Shown here piece by piece: positions 43,833-53,470 of a stretch of DNA of 64,000 nucleotides. The position numbers were made by a program, and so were the translations under genes. Source of the DNA: an uncultured Lysobacteraceae bacterium (GTDB lineage: Bacteria > Pseudomonadota > Gammaproteobacteria > Xanthomonadales > Xanthomonadaceae); assembly GCA_902825775.1 (NCBI GenBank), contig CADECF010000013.1, positions 1 through 64,000 of the forward strand, read 5' to 3'. Each line of letters starts with the position of its first letter. The stretch's first letter is position 1. The notes under the pieces were generated by a model. That model had not been told where the DNA came from. It did no database searches and saw nothing but the letters and a program-made list of their open reading frames with translations.

Positions 43833-44453
43833 TTATGCGGCGCTCAAGCCGGATGCGGCGAAGCGCACCAGCTCGCGTGCCGCGCGCTGGCAATGCGCCT
43901 GGTCGCTGCCGCCGGCCATGCGCTTGTTGTGGCCGAAGTCGGCCATCGCATAGGTCAATGCGCCGGCGATGAAATCCAACCGCCAGGCCAGCGTGTCGCG
44001 CGCCAGCTCCGGCAGGCAGGCGGCCATGGCCTTGGAGAATTCGCGCATCACGTGGCCGTAGTGCTCGGACACGAACTGACGCAGGCGTTCGTCTTTTTCC
44101 GCGTACGCACGGGCCAGCACGCGCACGAAGGCCGAGCCGCCCTGGCGGTCCAGGCTCAATGCTAGGGCAGGTTCGATGAAGGCGGCCAGCACGGCGTGAA
44201 GATCGCCGGGGGACTGCTCGCGTGCGGTTTTCAGTGCGCTCAATCGGCGCTCCGACAGCTCGTCCAGGCGGCGCCGGAACACTTCGTTGATCAGGTTTTC
44301 CTTGCTGCCGAAGTGGTAATTGACCGCGGCGATGTTGACGTCGGCACGGCTGGTGACTTCGCGCAGCGACGTGCCGGCGAAGCCCTGCTGGGCGAACAGC
44401 GACTCGGCCGCGCCGAGAATGCGGTCCTTGGTGTTGAAGTGGGCGCCAGCCAT
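43833..44453 (-). CDS. TetR-family regulator, PsrA/FadR-like
   Basis: 206 residues from ATG 44453, chosen because GGAGG lies eight bases upstream; the TTG at 44474 is rejected. HTH domain: TKDRILGAAESLFAQQGFAG, TSRADVNIAAVNYHFGSKEN, close in style to Pseudomonas PsrA, which senses long-chain fatty acids and represses beta-oxidation. The C-terminal part has WRLDFIAGALTYAMADF. It is the first gene of the fad operon, 50 bases before fadB. An inverted repeat upstream (44483-44500) is a likely operator for self-control. Confidence 0.9.
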   Translation of the reverse strand: MAGAHFNTKDRILGAAESLFAQQGFAGTSLREVTSRADVNIAAVNYHFGSKENLINEVFRRRLDELSERRLSALKTAREQSPGDLHAVLAAFIEPALALSLDRQGGSAFVRVLARAYAEKDERLRQFVSEHYGHVMREFSKAMAACLPELARDTLAWRLDFIAGALTYAMADFGHNKRMAGGSDQAHCQRAARELVRFAASGLSAA

Positions 44454-44482
44454 GGCGAGATCCTCCGGCTTCAAATAGACGA

Positions 44483-44500
44483 TTCAAACGGTTGCTTGAA
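44483..44500. promoter_or_regulatory. Candidate PsrA-type operator
   Basis: TTCAAACGGTTGCTTGAA is an imperfect palindrome with TTCAA/TTGAA ends, 30 bases upstream of the regulator ATG. It resembles the PsrA consensus of CAAAC, a short gap, then GTTTG. If bound, the regulator would control itself and the fad genes behind it. Confidence 0.45.
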
Positions 44501-44698
44501 CAATGCCCGATCCGGCCGCAACGGTCAATGGGCCCGAAACCGGCCACGGAGCGGTATACGGCTCGTGATGCATCCGTTAAAATTCCCTTCGAAAGTGTGT
44601 CTAACCCCGCGTCCGCACGCGGATTTTCGTGATAACCTCGGGTCTGTTCAGCTGGCAATGGGGCGGCTGAAGGCCCACGCACCCTGGAGTTCATCCAC

Positions 44699-45124
44699 AT
44701 GGCGCTGGAGCGCACCCTGTCGATCGTCAAACCCGATGCCGTCGCCAAGAACGTCGTCGGCGAAATCTATTCGCGTTTCGAAAAAGCCGGCCTGAAGATC
44801 GCGGCCGCGAAAATGAAGCATCTGTCGCGCAAAGAAGCCGAAGGTTTCTATGCGGTGCATCGCGAGCGTCCGTTCTTCAACGCGCTGGTCGAATTCATGT
44901 CGTCGGGCCCGGTGATGATCCAAGTGCTCGAAGGCGAGGGCGCCGTGCTCAAGAACCGCGAGCTGATGGGCGCCACCAATCCGAAGGACGCAGCGCCGGG
45001 CACCATCCGCGCCGACTTCGCCGACTCTATCGATGCGAACGCCGTGCACGGTTCGGACGCTGCGGAAACCGCTGCGGTCGAGATCGCGTATTTCTTCCCG
45101 TCCACCGACGTGTACGCGCGCTGA
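44699..45124 (+). CDS. ndk: Nucleoside-diphosphate kinase
   Basis: 141 residues with GGAG upstream. [20 protein letters not shown] opens the protein, catalytic phospho-His is H117 in [12 protein letters not shown], and the [20 protein letters not shown] and [20 protein letters not shown] blocks are intact. It balances nucleoside triphosphate pools by gamma-phosphate transfer. rlmN follows after seven bases and the order ndk-rlmN-pilW is conserved in gammaproteobacteria. Confidence 0.97.
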   Translation: MALERTLSIVKPDAVAKNVVGEIYSRFEKAGLKIAAAKMKHLSRKEAEGFYAVHRERPFFNALVEFMSSGPVMIQVLEGEGAVLKNRELMGATNPKDAAPGTIRADFADSIDANAVHGSDAAETAAVEIAYFFPSTDVYAR

Positions 45125-45131
45125 TATCGAC

Positions 45132-46290
<1,159 letters not shown>

Positions 46291-46304
<14 letters not shown>

Positions 46305-47109
46305 TGCCGGGCTGACCCTGCTCCTCGCGACGACGGCCTTGCCGGCGTGCAGCCGCCTGACGTTCGTCAAACCCGATTACAGCAAGACCGAATACAAGCA
46401 GACCCAGGATCCGGTGGTCGCGCACGACAGCGATGCGGTCAAGCAGCGCATCGCCGCCCGCGAGCGGATCGGCCTGGCCACCAACCGACTGCAAAGCGGC
46501 GACTGGGATGCGGCCGAACGCGAGGCGCGCGCCGCCTTGAAACAGGATCCGCAATCGGCGGACGCCAACACCCTGATGGCGGTCATCGAAAACCATCGCG
46601 GCCACAGCGCCCAGGCCGGTGGCTACTACAAGCGGGCTGCCGAGGTCGCGTCCAACAGCGGTCCCGAGCTCAATAATTACGGTGCCTGGCTGTGCGGCAA
46701 CGGCCAGGCAGCCGAGGCGTTGGGCTGGTTCGACCGCGCGATCGCCGCGCCCAACTACTCGCGCGTGGATTCGGCGCTGGCCAACGCCGGCTCGTGCGCC
46801 GTGCAAGTGGGGCAGAACGATCGCGCCGAGCGCTACCTGCGCCTGGCGATGAAGCGCGACCCGGGCAACTCGGTCGCTTTGGGAGCGATGGCCGAATTGT
46901 CGTACGCCAACGGCGACTACTTCGAAGCGCGCGCGTTTTCCGAGCGCCGGCTCGGTGCCGCACCGGCGAATGCCTCTGCGTTGCTACTGGCGTCACAAAT
47001 CGAAAATAAACTCGGCGACAGGGCTGCCGCCGATCGTTACGTTCGCCGGCTGAGGCAGGAGTTCCCTAAGGCCGGCGCCGCGAACGCTGTGGAAACCCGA
47101 CAACCATGA
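46291..47109 (+). CDS. pilW: Type IV pilus biogenesis/stability lipoprotein PilW (PilF)
   Basis: 272 residues starting within the end of rlmN. The lipobox is [12 protein letters not shown] repeats follow ([60 protein letters not shown]). The Pseudomonas homologue PilF guides the PilQ secretin to the outer membrane. Its location between rlmN and rodZ is the conserved one. The last codons overlap the next ATG by four bases. Confidence 0.9.
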
Positions 47110-47924
47110 CCAGCCAAGACCATTTCATCGCCCAGCCGGCACCGACCGGTTGCGGCATCCGCCTGCGCCATGCGCGCGAAGCCGCGGGCCTGCGTATCGA
47201 AGACGTCGCCACACGCTTGAAGATGCCGATTCGCGTCGTCCAGGCCCTGGAAAACGACGATTGGGAGCGCGCAGGCGCCGCCGTGTTCGTCCGCGGCCAA
47301 TTGCGCAGCTACGCCAAGCTGCTCGGCATCCGCATCGACGACGCCATCGAAATGGCCGGCGTGCGCCAGATCGAGCCGTCGGAAATCGTCAGCCACGTCC
47401 ACACGCCGCCGTTGCAGCGGCTGTTCGAACAGACCGCGCGCCGGCTGGTGTACGTGGTGATGACCGCGGTGATCGTGGTGCCGGTATGGATGATGGCCAC
47501 GCGCGGCCCGCTCGGCTTGCCGAGCCAGAACGATACGACCGGCCTGGATGCGCCCGCCCGCCCGCAGCCGGCTCAAACCGCGTCCAATGCCCCGGCACAG
47601 GCGCGCGAGCGCGCGCCGATGGTGGCCTCGCTGGCGCCGCCGATGGCTTCGCAGCCCGCACCCGCCGCGGCGCTGAAGCTACGCATGAACGGCGACAGCT
47701 GGATGGAAGTGGTGGCCCCCGATGGCCGCCGGCTCGAACAAGGTCTGCTGCCGGCCGGCACCGAACTCAGCTATGGCCACGGCGAAGTGGCACGCATGGT
47801 GATCGGCAACGCATCCGCCGTGGAAGTGCTGAAAAGCGGCCAGATCGTCGATACCGAACCTTTCCGCCGCGCCAACGTCGCGCGCTTTACGGTATCCTCT
47901 GACGGCTCCCTCGCGCCCGAATGA
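47106..47924 (+). CDS. rodZ: RodZ-like cytoskeletal helix-turn-helix protein
   Basis: 272 residues, coupled to pilW. The N-terminal HTH of RodZ type is at about 17-75: IRLRHAREAAGLRIEDVATR, VVQALENDDWERAGAAVFVR, GQLRSYAKLLGI. One membrane segment is at about 113-130 (VYVVMTAVIVVPVWMMA), then a periplasmic Pro/Ala/Gln linker and a C-terminal DUF4115 domain (LRMNGDSWMEVVAPDGRRLE). RodZ anchors MreB for rod shape. A terminator follows; ispG, the usual next gene, is not here. Confidence 0.92.
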   Translation: MTSQDHFIAQPAPTGCGIRLRHAREAAGLRIEDVATRLKMPIRVVQALENDDWERAGAAVFVRGQLRSYAKLLGIRIDDAIEMAGVRQIEPSEIVSHVHTPPLQRLFEQTARRLVYVVMTAVIVVPVWMMATRGPLGLPSQNDTTGLDAPARPQPAQTASNAPAQARERAPMVASLAPPMASQPAPAAALKLRMNGDSWMEVVAPDGRRLEQGLLPAGTELSYGHGEVARMVIGNASAVEVLKSGQIVDTEPFRRANVARFTVSSDGSLAPE

Positions 47925-47983
47925 GCTCGTGGCGGCCTGCCGGCCGCCGCCTGATCCGTCGAAGGGGCGCTAGCCCGAACCGT

Positions 47984-48012
47984 CGACCCGCCTGTCGGGT
48001 CGCTTCCTTTTT
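47984..48012 (+). terminator. Rho-independent terminator after rodZ
   Basis: CGACCCG, loop CCTGT, CGGGTCG, then CTTCCTTTTT. It starts 60 bases after the rodZ stop and before yfgM, ending the ndk-rlmN-pilW-rodZ transcript. Confidence 0.8.
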
Positions 48013-48047
48013 GAACGGCCTGCGCATAGCCGCAGGCGAGAGAACGC

Positions 48048-48680
48048 ATGGCGATCGACGACCTGCTCAACGAGCACGAACAAAGCGAACGAGTCCGCAG
48101 CTGGCTGCAGAAGAACGCCCTAGGCCTGATCGGCGGCGTCGCCCTGGGCCTGGGCCTGATTGCCGGCTGGCAATGGTGGCAGAAGCGCCAGCACGACGAT
48201 CGCGTCGGCGCCGGCGAAAATTACGCCGCGGCCATCAAGACCATGGGCACCGATGCGGCCAAGGCCAAGACGGCGGTAGCCGCGCTCCCGGCCCGCAGCG
48301 AATACGCAGCGCTCGCCGCACTGCAACTGGCCAAGACGCAAGTCGATGCCGATCAGCGCGACGCCGCCATGGCTACGCTGCGCGCCATCAAGACCGATGA
48401 TGCCGCCATCGCCGGCGTAGCCAACGAACGGCTGGCGCGCCTGCTCACCGATAGCGGCAAGCCGCAGGATGCATTGAAGCTGCTGGGCGATGCGCAAGGC
48501 GCCGGCGCCTGGGAAGCCAAGGGCGATGCCCACAAAGCCCTGTCGCAACTGGATGCCGCACGCGACGCCTACGCCAAGGCCTTGTCGCAGCTCGATGCGG
48601 GTTCGCCCGATCGCCGCCTGCTTGAACTCAAGCTGACCGATGCCGGCGGCACACCCTCCAATCCGGATAGCAAGACCTGA
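48048..48680 (+). CDS. yfgM: YfgM-family ancillary translocon subunit
   Basis: 210 residues: DDLLNEHEQSERVRSWLQKN, one membrane segment at about 25-43 (LGLIGGVALGLGLIAGWQWW), then TPR-like periplasmic helices (LARLLTDSGKPQDALKLLGD, HKALSQLDAARDAYAKALSQ). YfgM binds the SecYEG translocon and works with PpiD and periplasmic chaperones. The gene precedes bamB and der as in E. coli. Confidence 0.92.
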   Translation: MAIDDLLNEHEQSERVRSWLQKNALGLIGGVALGLGLIAGWQWWQKRQHDDRVGAGENYAAAIKTMGTDAAKAKTAVAALPARSEYAALAALQLAKTQVDADQRDAAMATLRAIKTDDAAIAGVANERLARLLTDSGKPQDALKLLGDAQGAGAWEAKGDAHKALSQLDAARDAYAKALSQLDAGSPDRRLLELKLTDAGGTPSNPDSKT

Positions 48681-48735
48681 GACACTGGCGGCCACTCACG
48701 GCGCCGCCGGCGTCCGATGCAAGGAATACCGATCG

Positions 48736-49941
48736 ATGATCCAAGCCCAGTCACAGCCAGGCGCCACGCCCAGATTCGCTTTGCTCAAGCGCGCCGCCAT
48801 CGCCGGCCTCATGGTGCTGGCCCTCGGCGGCTGCAACACCATCAAGGGTTGGTTCGGCGGCAATAAGGACAAGCAGTCCGAGCCGGCCGAACTCACCGAT
48901 TTCACCGCCAGCGCCACCGTATCCAAACTATGGTCGGTGCAGGCCGGCAAGGGCGAACAGCGCCTGGGCGTGCGGCAACGTCCGGCCGTGGCCGATGGCC
49001 GCGTCTATGCGGCGGCGGTCGAAGGCGGCGTGCGTGCGTTCGATCTGCACACCGGCAAGTCGGTCTGGCACTACGAATCCGAACTGCCGTTGAGCGGCGG
49101 CCCGGGTGCCGGCGAAGGTCTGGTCGTGATCGGCAGCCTTGAAGGCGATGTGATCGCGCTCGACGCCGCCACCGGCGCCGAAAAGTGGAAGGCCAAGGTC
49201 AGCAACGAAGTGATCGCCGCACCGGCGGTCGGCAACGGCATGGTGTTCGTGCATGCCAACGATGGCCGCGTCAGCGCGTTCGATGCGGCCACCGGCGAGC
49301 GGCGCTGGTTCTGGACCAAGGAACTGCCGGTGCTGACCGTACGCGGCAATGCCGCGCCGACGGTCGGGCCGGGTTACCTGTTCGTGGGCAACGACGACGG
49401 CACCGTCACCGCATTGTCGATGAGCGACGGTTCCGAGCTCTGGTCGCAGGCGGTCGGGCAGGCCGAAGGCCGTAGCGAACTGGAACGCATGTCCGACGTG
49501 GATGGCTCCGCGATCCTGGACGGCAGCACGCTCTACGCCACCAGCTACAAGAAGCAGACGCTGGCGATCGACGCGCCGAGCGGGCGCCCGCTATGGACCA
49601 AGGACAACGGCGGCGTCGGCGGCCTGGGCCTGGGCAGCGACCGTCTGGTCGTGTCCGATCCGGGCGGCACGGTGTGGGCCCTGGACCGTTCCACCGGCGC
49701 GGCGATGTGGCAGCAGGCCGCGCTCGTACGCCGCAATCTGAGCGCCCCGGCGGTGCAGGGCGACTACGCGGTGGTCGGCGATTTCGACGGCTATCTGCAC
49801 TGGCTCAAACTGTCCGACGGCACTCTGGCGGCGCGCGAGCGCGTCGGCGGCGAGTCCGTATTGGCGCAGCCGGTGGTGGTCGACGGCATCCTGATCGCCC
49901 AGAACACAGACGGCGAGCTGACCGCTTTCCAGGTCAAATAA
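48736..49941 (+). CDS. bamB: Outer membrane protein assembly factor BamB
   Basis: 401 residues from ATG 48736 after AAGGA; the frame to 48640 overlaps yfgM and is rejected. The signal ends in a lipobox (GLMVLALGGC), then the PQQ-like beta-propeller with repeats such as VYAAAVEGGVRAFDLHTGKS, IALDAATGAEKWKAKVSNEV, VSAFDAATGERRWFW and VWALDRSTGAAMWQQ. BamB joins BamA in inserting outer-membrane beta-barrels. A strong terminator follows. Confidence 0.95.
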   Translation: MIQAQSQPGATPRFALLKRAAIAGLMVLALGGCNTIKGWFGGNKDKQSEPAELTDFTASATVSKLWSVQAGKGEQRLGVRQRPAVADGRVYAAAVEGGVRAFDLHTGKSVWHYESELPLSGGPGAGEGLVVIGSLEGDVIALDAATGAEKWKAKVSNEVIAAPAVGNGMVFVHANDGRVSAFDAATGERRWFWTKELPVLTVRGNAAPTVGPGYLFVGNDDGTVTALSMSDGSELWSQAVGQAEGRSELERMSDVDGSAILDGSTLYATSYKKQTLAIDAPSGRPLWTKDNGGVGGLGLGSDRLVVSDPGGTVWALDRSTGAAMWQQAALVRRNLSAPAVQGDYAVVGDFDGYLHWLKLSDGTLAARERVGGESVLAQPVVVDGILIAQNTDGELTAFQVK

Positions 49942-49973
49942 CCGCATTCCAGCCGCTAAAGATGGCTCAATGC

Positions 49974-50014
49974 GATGGCCCCGGGTAGTCTCGCTGCCCG
50001 GGGCCATCGTTTTT
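49974..50014 (+). terminator. Rho-independent terminator after bamB
   Basis: GATGGCCCCGGG, an 11-base loop, CCCGGGGCCATC and then GTTTTT: a 12-base perfect stem with a T-tract, 33 bases after the bamB stop. der therefore probably has its own promoter in the short gap that follows. Confidence 0.9.
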
Positions 50015-50058
50015 CGCTTCCTCTTCCGATCCCATCCTGAAATTCAGACGCTGAACGT

Positions 50059-51459
50059 ATGTTGCCGCTAGTCGCTCTTGTGGGTCGCCCGAATGTCGGC
50101 AAGTCGACGCTGTTCAACGCGTTGACCCGCAGCCGCGACGCGTTGGTGCACGACGAACCCGGCGTGACCCGCGATCGCCACTACGGCGTCTGCCGCCTGG
50201 ACGAGGCGCGGCCTTTCGTCGTCGTCGATACCGGCGGCATCGCCGGCGTCGACGAGGGCCTGGCCGGCGCGACCGCGCGCCAGGCGCGCGCGGCGGCCGA
50301 AGAAGCCGATCTGGTGCTGTTCGTGGTCGACGGCCGCGAAGGCGCCTCTTCGCTCGACGACGACATCCTGCGTTGGCTGCGCAAAAGCGCGCGGCCGACT
50401 TTCCTGGTGGTCAACAAGACCGACGGCCTCGACGCGCGCGCCGCGCTGGCCGAATTCTCGCGTTACGGTTTCAGCGATGTGTTCGCGATCTCGTCGGCGC
50501 ACCGGCAGGGCATCGACGAGCTGCTAGCCCACGTGCTCGCCCGTCTGCCGGCCGATGGCGACGCCGAGATCCTGGACGACGATCCCGAGCGCGTGCGCAT
50601 CGCCTTCGTCGGCCGCCCGAACGTGGGCAAATCGACGCTGGTCAACCGCATCCTCGGCGAAGAACGCATGATCGCGTCGGAAGTCGCCGGCACCACGCGC
50701 GATTCGATCGCAGTGGACCTGGAACGCGACGGCCGCAAATACCGGCTGGTGGATACCGCCGGCATCCGCCGCAAGTCGAAAGTCGAAGAAGCCGTCGAAA
50801 CGTTTTCGATCATCAAGACCTTGCAGGCGATCGAGCACTGCCAGGTCGCGGTGATCATGCTCGACGCCAACGAAGGCGTCACCGACCAGGACGCCAGCGT
50901 ATTGGGCGCCGTGCTCGATGCCGGCCGCGCCCTGGTGCTGGCCGTCAACAAATGGGACGGCCTGAGCACGTATCAGCGCGAACAGGTCGAAGGCCTGCTG
51001 TCGCGCAAGCTCAGCTTCGTGACCTGGGCCGAGGCGGTGCGGATCAGCGCCAAGCACGGTTCCGGCCTGCGCGAACTGTTCCGCGCAGTGCACCGTGCGC
51101 ATGCCTCGGCGACGCGGACGTTCAGCACTTCCGAGGTGACCAAAGCGATGGAAATCGCTTACGAAACCAACCCGCCGCCGGTGGTGCGCGGCCATGTCGC
51201 CAAACTGCGTTTCGCCCATGCGGGCGGCGAGAATCCGCCGACGTTCATCGTCCACGGCACGCGCCTGCGTACATTGACCGATACTTACAAGCGCTATCTC
51301 GAGAATTTCTTCCGCAAGCGCTTCAAGCTGGTCGGCACGCCGGTGCGCTTCGTGTTCAAGGAAGGCGAGAATCCCTATAAAGACAAGAAGAACGTGCTGA
51401 CCGAACGCCAGGTGGCGAAGAAGAAGCGCCTTATCCGGCATGTCAAACGCAATAAATAA
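50059..51459 (+). CDS. der: Ribosome assembly GTPase Der
   Basis: 466 residues with two G domains in tandem, the hallmark of Der (EngA). Domain 1 has GRPNVGKST at 9-17, DTGGI and NKTDG; domain 2 has [14 protein letters not shown] at about 187, [16 protein letters not shown] and NKWDG. A C-terminal KH-like domain ends in a basic tail ([16 protein letters not shown]). It is essential for 50S subunit maturation. The order bamB-der is conserved. Confidence 0.96.
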   Translation: MLPLVALVGRPNVGKSTLFNALTRSRDALVHDEPGVTRDRHYGVCRLDEARPFVVVDTGGIAGVDEGLAGATARQARAAAEEADLVLFVVDGREGASSLDDDILRWLRKSARPTFLVVNKTDGLDARAALAEFSRYGFSDVFAISSAHRQGIDELLAHVLARLPADGDAEILDDDPERVRIAFVGRPNVGKSTLVNRILGEERMIASEVAGTTRDSIAVDLERDGRKYRLVDTAGIRRKSKVEEAVETFSIIKTLQAIEHCQVAVIMLDANEGVTDQDASVLGAVLDAGRALVLAVNKWDGLSTYQREQVEGLLSRKLSFVTWAEAVRISAKHGSGLRELFRAVHRAHASATRTFSTSEVTKAMEIAYETNPPPVVRGHVAKLRFAHAGGENPPTFIVHGTRLRTLTDTYKRYLENFFRKRFKLVGTPVRFVFKEGENPYKDKKNVLTERQVAKKKRLIRHVKRNK

Positions 51460-51472
51460 ACACGCCGCATTT

Positions 51473-51540
51473 TGTAGAGTCGAGCTTGCTCGACTGCTTT
51501 CCGGGTCCGGCAAGCGCAGTCGAGCAAGCTCGGCTCTACG
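51473..51540. repeat. Twin palindromic repeat, GTAGAGTCGAGC variant
   Basis: TGTAGAGTCGAGCTTGCTCG and its mirror CGAGCAAGCTCGGCTCTACG around a 20-base spacer (TTTCCGGGTCCGGCAAGCG). The core GTCGAGC instead of GCGGAGC makes this a subfamily of the GTAGAGCGG repeats, with compensating change in both arms. It sits between der and mobA. Confidence 0.85.
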
Positions 51541-51554
51541 AAGCTGATCGTTCG

Positions 51555-52124
51555 ATGCGCGAACCGATCACGCTTGGAATCCTGGCCGGCGGCCGCGCCA
51601 CCCGGCTCGGCGGGGCCGACAAGGCCTGGCTGCAGCGCGACGGCCGGCCGCAGGTGCTGCGTCTGGCCGATCGTTTCGCGACGCTGGCCGATACCGTGCT
51701 GGTCAGCGCCAACCGCGATGCGGCTCGCTACGCCGAACACGGTTTGCATGCGGTAGCCGACCGCGTGCTCGGCATCGGCCCGCTGGGCGGACTCGATGCG
51801 CTTGCGCAGGCCTGCGCGACGGCATGGCTGCTGACGTTGCCCATCGATATCGTTTCTTTCGACGATCGCCTGCTGCCCGCACTCCGCGAGGCGGGCGACG
51901 CAGGCGCCTATGCCGTGGACGAAGACGGCATGCAGCCGCTGATCGCACTGTGGCCTACGTTGGCGCTACGCGATGCGATCGCCAGAGCCATCGATTCGGA
52001 CGACTACGCCATCCAGTCCTTGCAACGCCGGCTGGCCATGGCCCGCGTGCGGTTCCCGGGCGTACGCTTCGGCAACCTCAACACGCCGGACGATCTGGCG
52101 GCAGCCGGTTTCGATGCCCCATGA
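51555..52124 (+). CDS. mobA: Molybdenum cofactor guanylyltransferase
   Basis: 189 residues from ATG 51555; upstream in-frame sequence lies in the repeat. The GTP-binding motif ILAGGRATRLGGADKAWLQR is typical, followed by VLVSANRDAARYAEHG, VLGIGPLGGLDALAQA and LTLPIDIV. It makes the guanine dinucleotide form of molybdenum cofactor. It overlaps moeA by four bases (ATGA), forming a mobA-moeA unit. Confidence 0.9.
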   Translation: MREPITLGILAGGRATRLGGADKAWLQRDGRPQVLRLADRFATLADTVLVSANRDAARYAEHGLHAVADRVLGIGPLGGLDALAQACATAWLLTLPIDIVSFDDRLLPALREAGDAGAYAVDEDGMQPLIALWPTLALRDAIARAIDSDDYAIQSLQRRLAMARVRFPGVRFGNLNTPDDLAAAGFDAP

Positions 52125-53338
52125 GCGATTTTCCGTCCCGCATTTCCTTCGAAGAAGCCCGCGCCATCGTCGAGCGCGTCGCCGCCGAGCGGCGTTTGTC
52201 CGCCGAACAGGTCGCCTTGCCGCGCGCGCATGGCCGCGTGCTGACGCAGGACGTGATCGCGGCGATCCCGCTGCCGCCGTTCGACAATTCGGCGATGGAC
52301 GGCTTTGCCTTGCGTCATGCCGATCTGGGCGGCGACGGCGACACGGCATTGCGTCTGGTCGGCGAACAGTTCGCCGGCGTGTCGCTGGACCTGCGCATCG
52401 AAGCGGATCAATGCTCGCGGATCACCACCGGCGCGCCGATGCCGCTCGGCGCGGATACTGTCGCGATGAAAGAGAACACGCGCTTGGAAGGCGATCGCGT
52501 GCGCGTGCTGTCCGCACCCAAGCCCGGCGCCCACGTGCGCCGTGCGGGCGAGGACACGGCTATCGGCGATCGAGTGCTGCAGGCCGGTCAACCGCTGACG
52601 CCTTCGCGCATCGCGCTGGCGGCCAGCGTGGGCCTGGCCAGTATCGACGTCGCGCAACGGCCGACGGTGGCGGTGTTCACTACCGGCGACGAGCTGGTCG
52701 AGCCGGGAATGCCGCTGCAGCCCGGCCAGATCTACAACTCCAACCGCGAATTGCTGATGGGTCTGCTGCGCGCCGACGGTTTGGAGCCCACCGCGTGGCC
52801 GACCTTGCCGGACGATCCGGCGCGCATCGAATCGATGCTGCGCGACGCGGTGCAGGCATTCGACGTCGTGATCACCTGCGGCGCGGTGTCGGCGGGAGAG
52901 AAGGACCACATTCCGGCCCTGCTGCAGTCGCGAGGCCGCGTGCATTTCTGGAAGGTGCGCATGCGTCCGGGCATGCCGCTGTTGTTCGGCGAGCTGGAGC
53001 GCGCGCTGTTCCTGGGCTTGCCGGGCAATCCGGTATCGGTGCTGGCGACGTATCTGACACTGGGTCGTGTCCTCGTCGACGGCTTGCAGGGCAGGGCGGA
53101 ATCGCGGCCGCGCTTTTTCGCTAAATTGTCCGCGCCTTGGCGCAAGATGCATGAGCGGCTCGAATTCCTGCGCGGGCGGCTGCAGTCCGCTTCCGATGGC
53201 AGCCTGCATGTTCAGCCCAATCCCGCGGATGGTTCGCACCGCATGCGCGCGGCCGCCGATAGCGATGCGCTGATCGTGTTGCCGGAGCAGTTGTCGGAAT
53301 ATGCGGCTGGTGGCGTGGTCGAAGTGCTGCCTTATTGA
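52121..53338 (+). CDS. moeA: Molybdopterin molybdenumtransferase MoeA
   Basis: 405 residues from ATG 52121. Motifs are LPPFDNSAMDGFALR, RITTGAPMPLGADTVAMKEN, VAVFTTGDELVEPG, CGAVSAGEKDHI (where family members more often have GGxSxGExD), RMRPGMPLLFG and GLPGNPVSVLATY. It inserts molybdate into adenylated molybdopterin. It is translationally coupled to mobA and followed by moeB on the same strand. Confidence 0.95.
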   Translation: MSDFPSRISFEEARAIVERVAAERRLSAEQVALPRAHGRVLTQDVIAAIPLPPFDNSAMDGFALRHADLGGDGDTALRLVGEQFAGVSLDLRIEADQCSRITTGAPMPLGADTVAMKENTRLEGDRVRVLSAPKPGAHVRRAGEDTAIGDRVLQAGQPLTPSRIALAASVGLASIDVAQRPTVAVFTTGDELVEPGMPLQPGQIYNSNRELLMGLLRADGLEPTAWPTLPDDPARIESMLRDAVQAFDVVITCGAVSAGEKDHIPALLQSRGRVHFWKVRMRPGMPLLFGELERALFLGLPGNPVSVLATYLTLGRVLVDGLQGRAESRPRFFAKLSAPWRKMHERLEFLRGRLQSASDGSLHVQPNPADGSHRMRAAADSDALIVLPEQLSEYAAGGVVEVLPY

Positions 53339-53361
53339 GGTCGGCAGCAAGACCCCCTCTC

Positions 53362-53395
53362 ACCCGTCATCCCAGCTTTCGCTGGGATGACGGGT
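53362..53395. repeat. Palindromic repeat, GTCATCCCAGC family
   Basis: ACCCGTCATCCCAGC, centre TTTC, GCTGGGATGACGGGT: a 15-base perfect stem, single copy. It lies in the moeA-moeB gap of 132 bases and could terminate moeA or stabilise its 3' end. Confidence 0.88.
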
Positions 53396-53470
53396 AGGGG
53401 CCTGGTGTGGAACAGAGCGGACTACACCGACATCTGAAAATGCACGGCTTTGGCGCGATAATCCCCCCTT

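Noticed and set aside
41410-44748. FadB read as a 1112-residue protein from 44748
   Set aside because: The first 322 codons are the TetR gene in another frame; the NAD-binding N-terminus and start at 43782 are clear.
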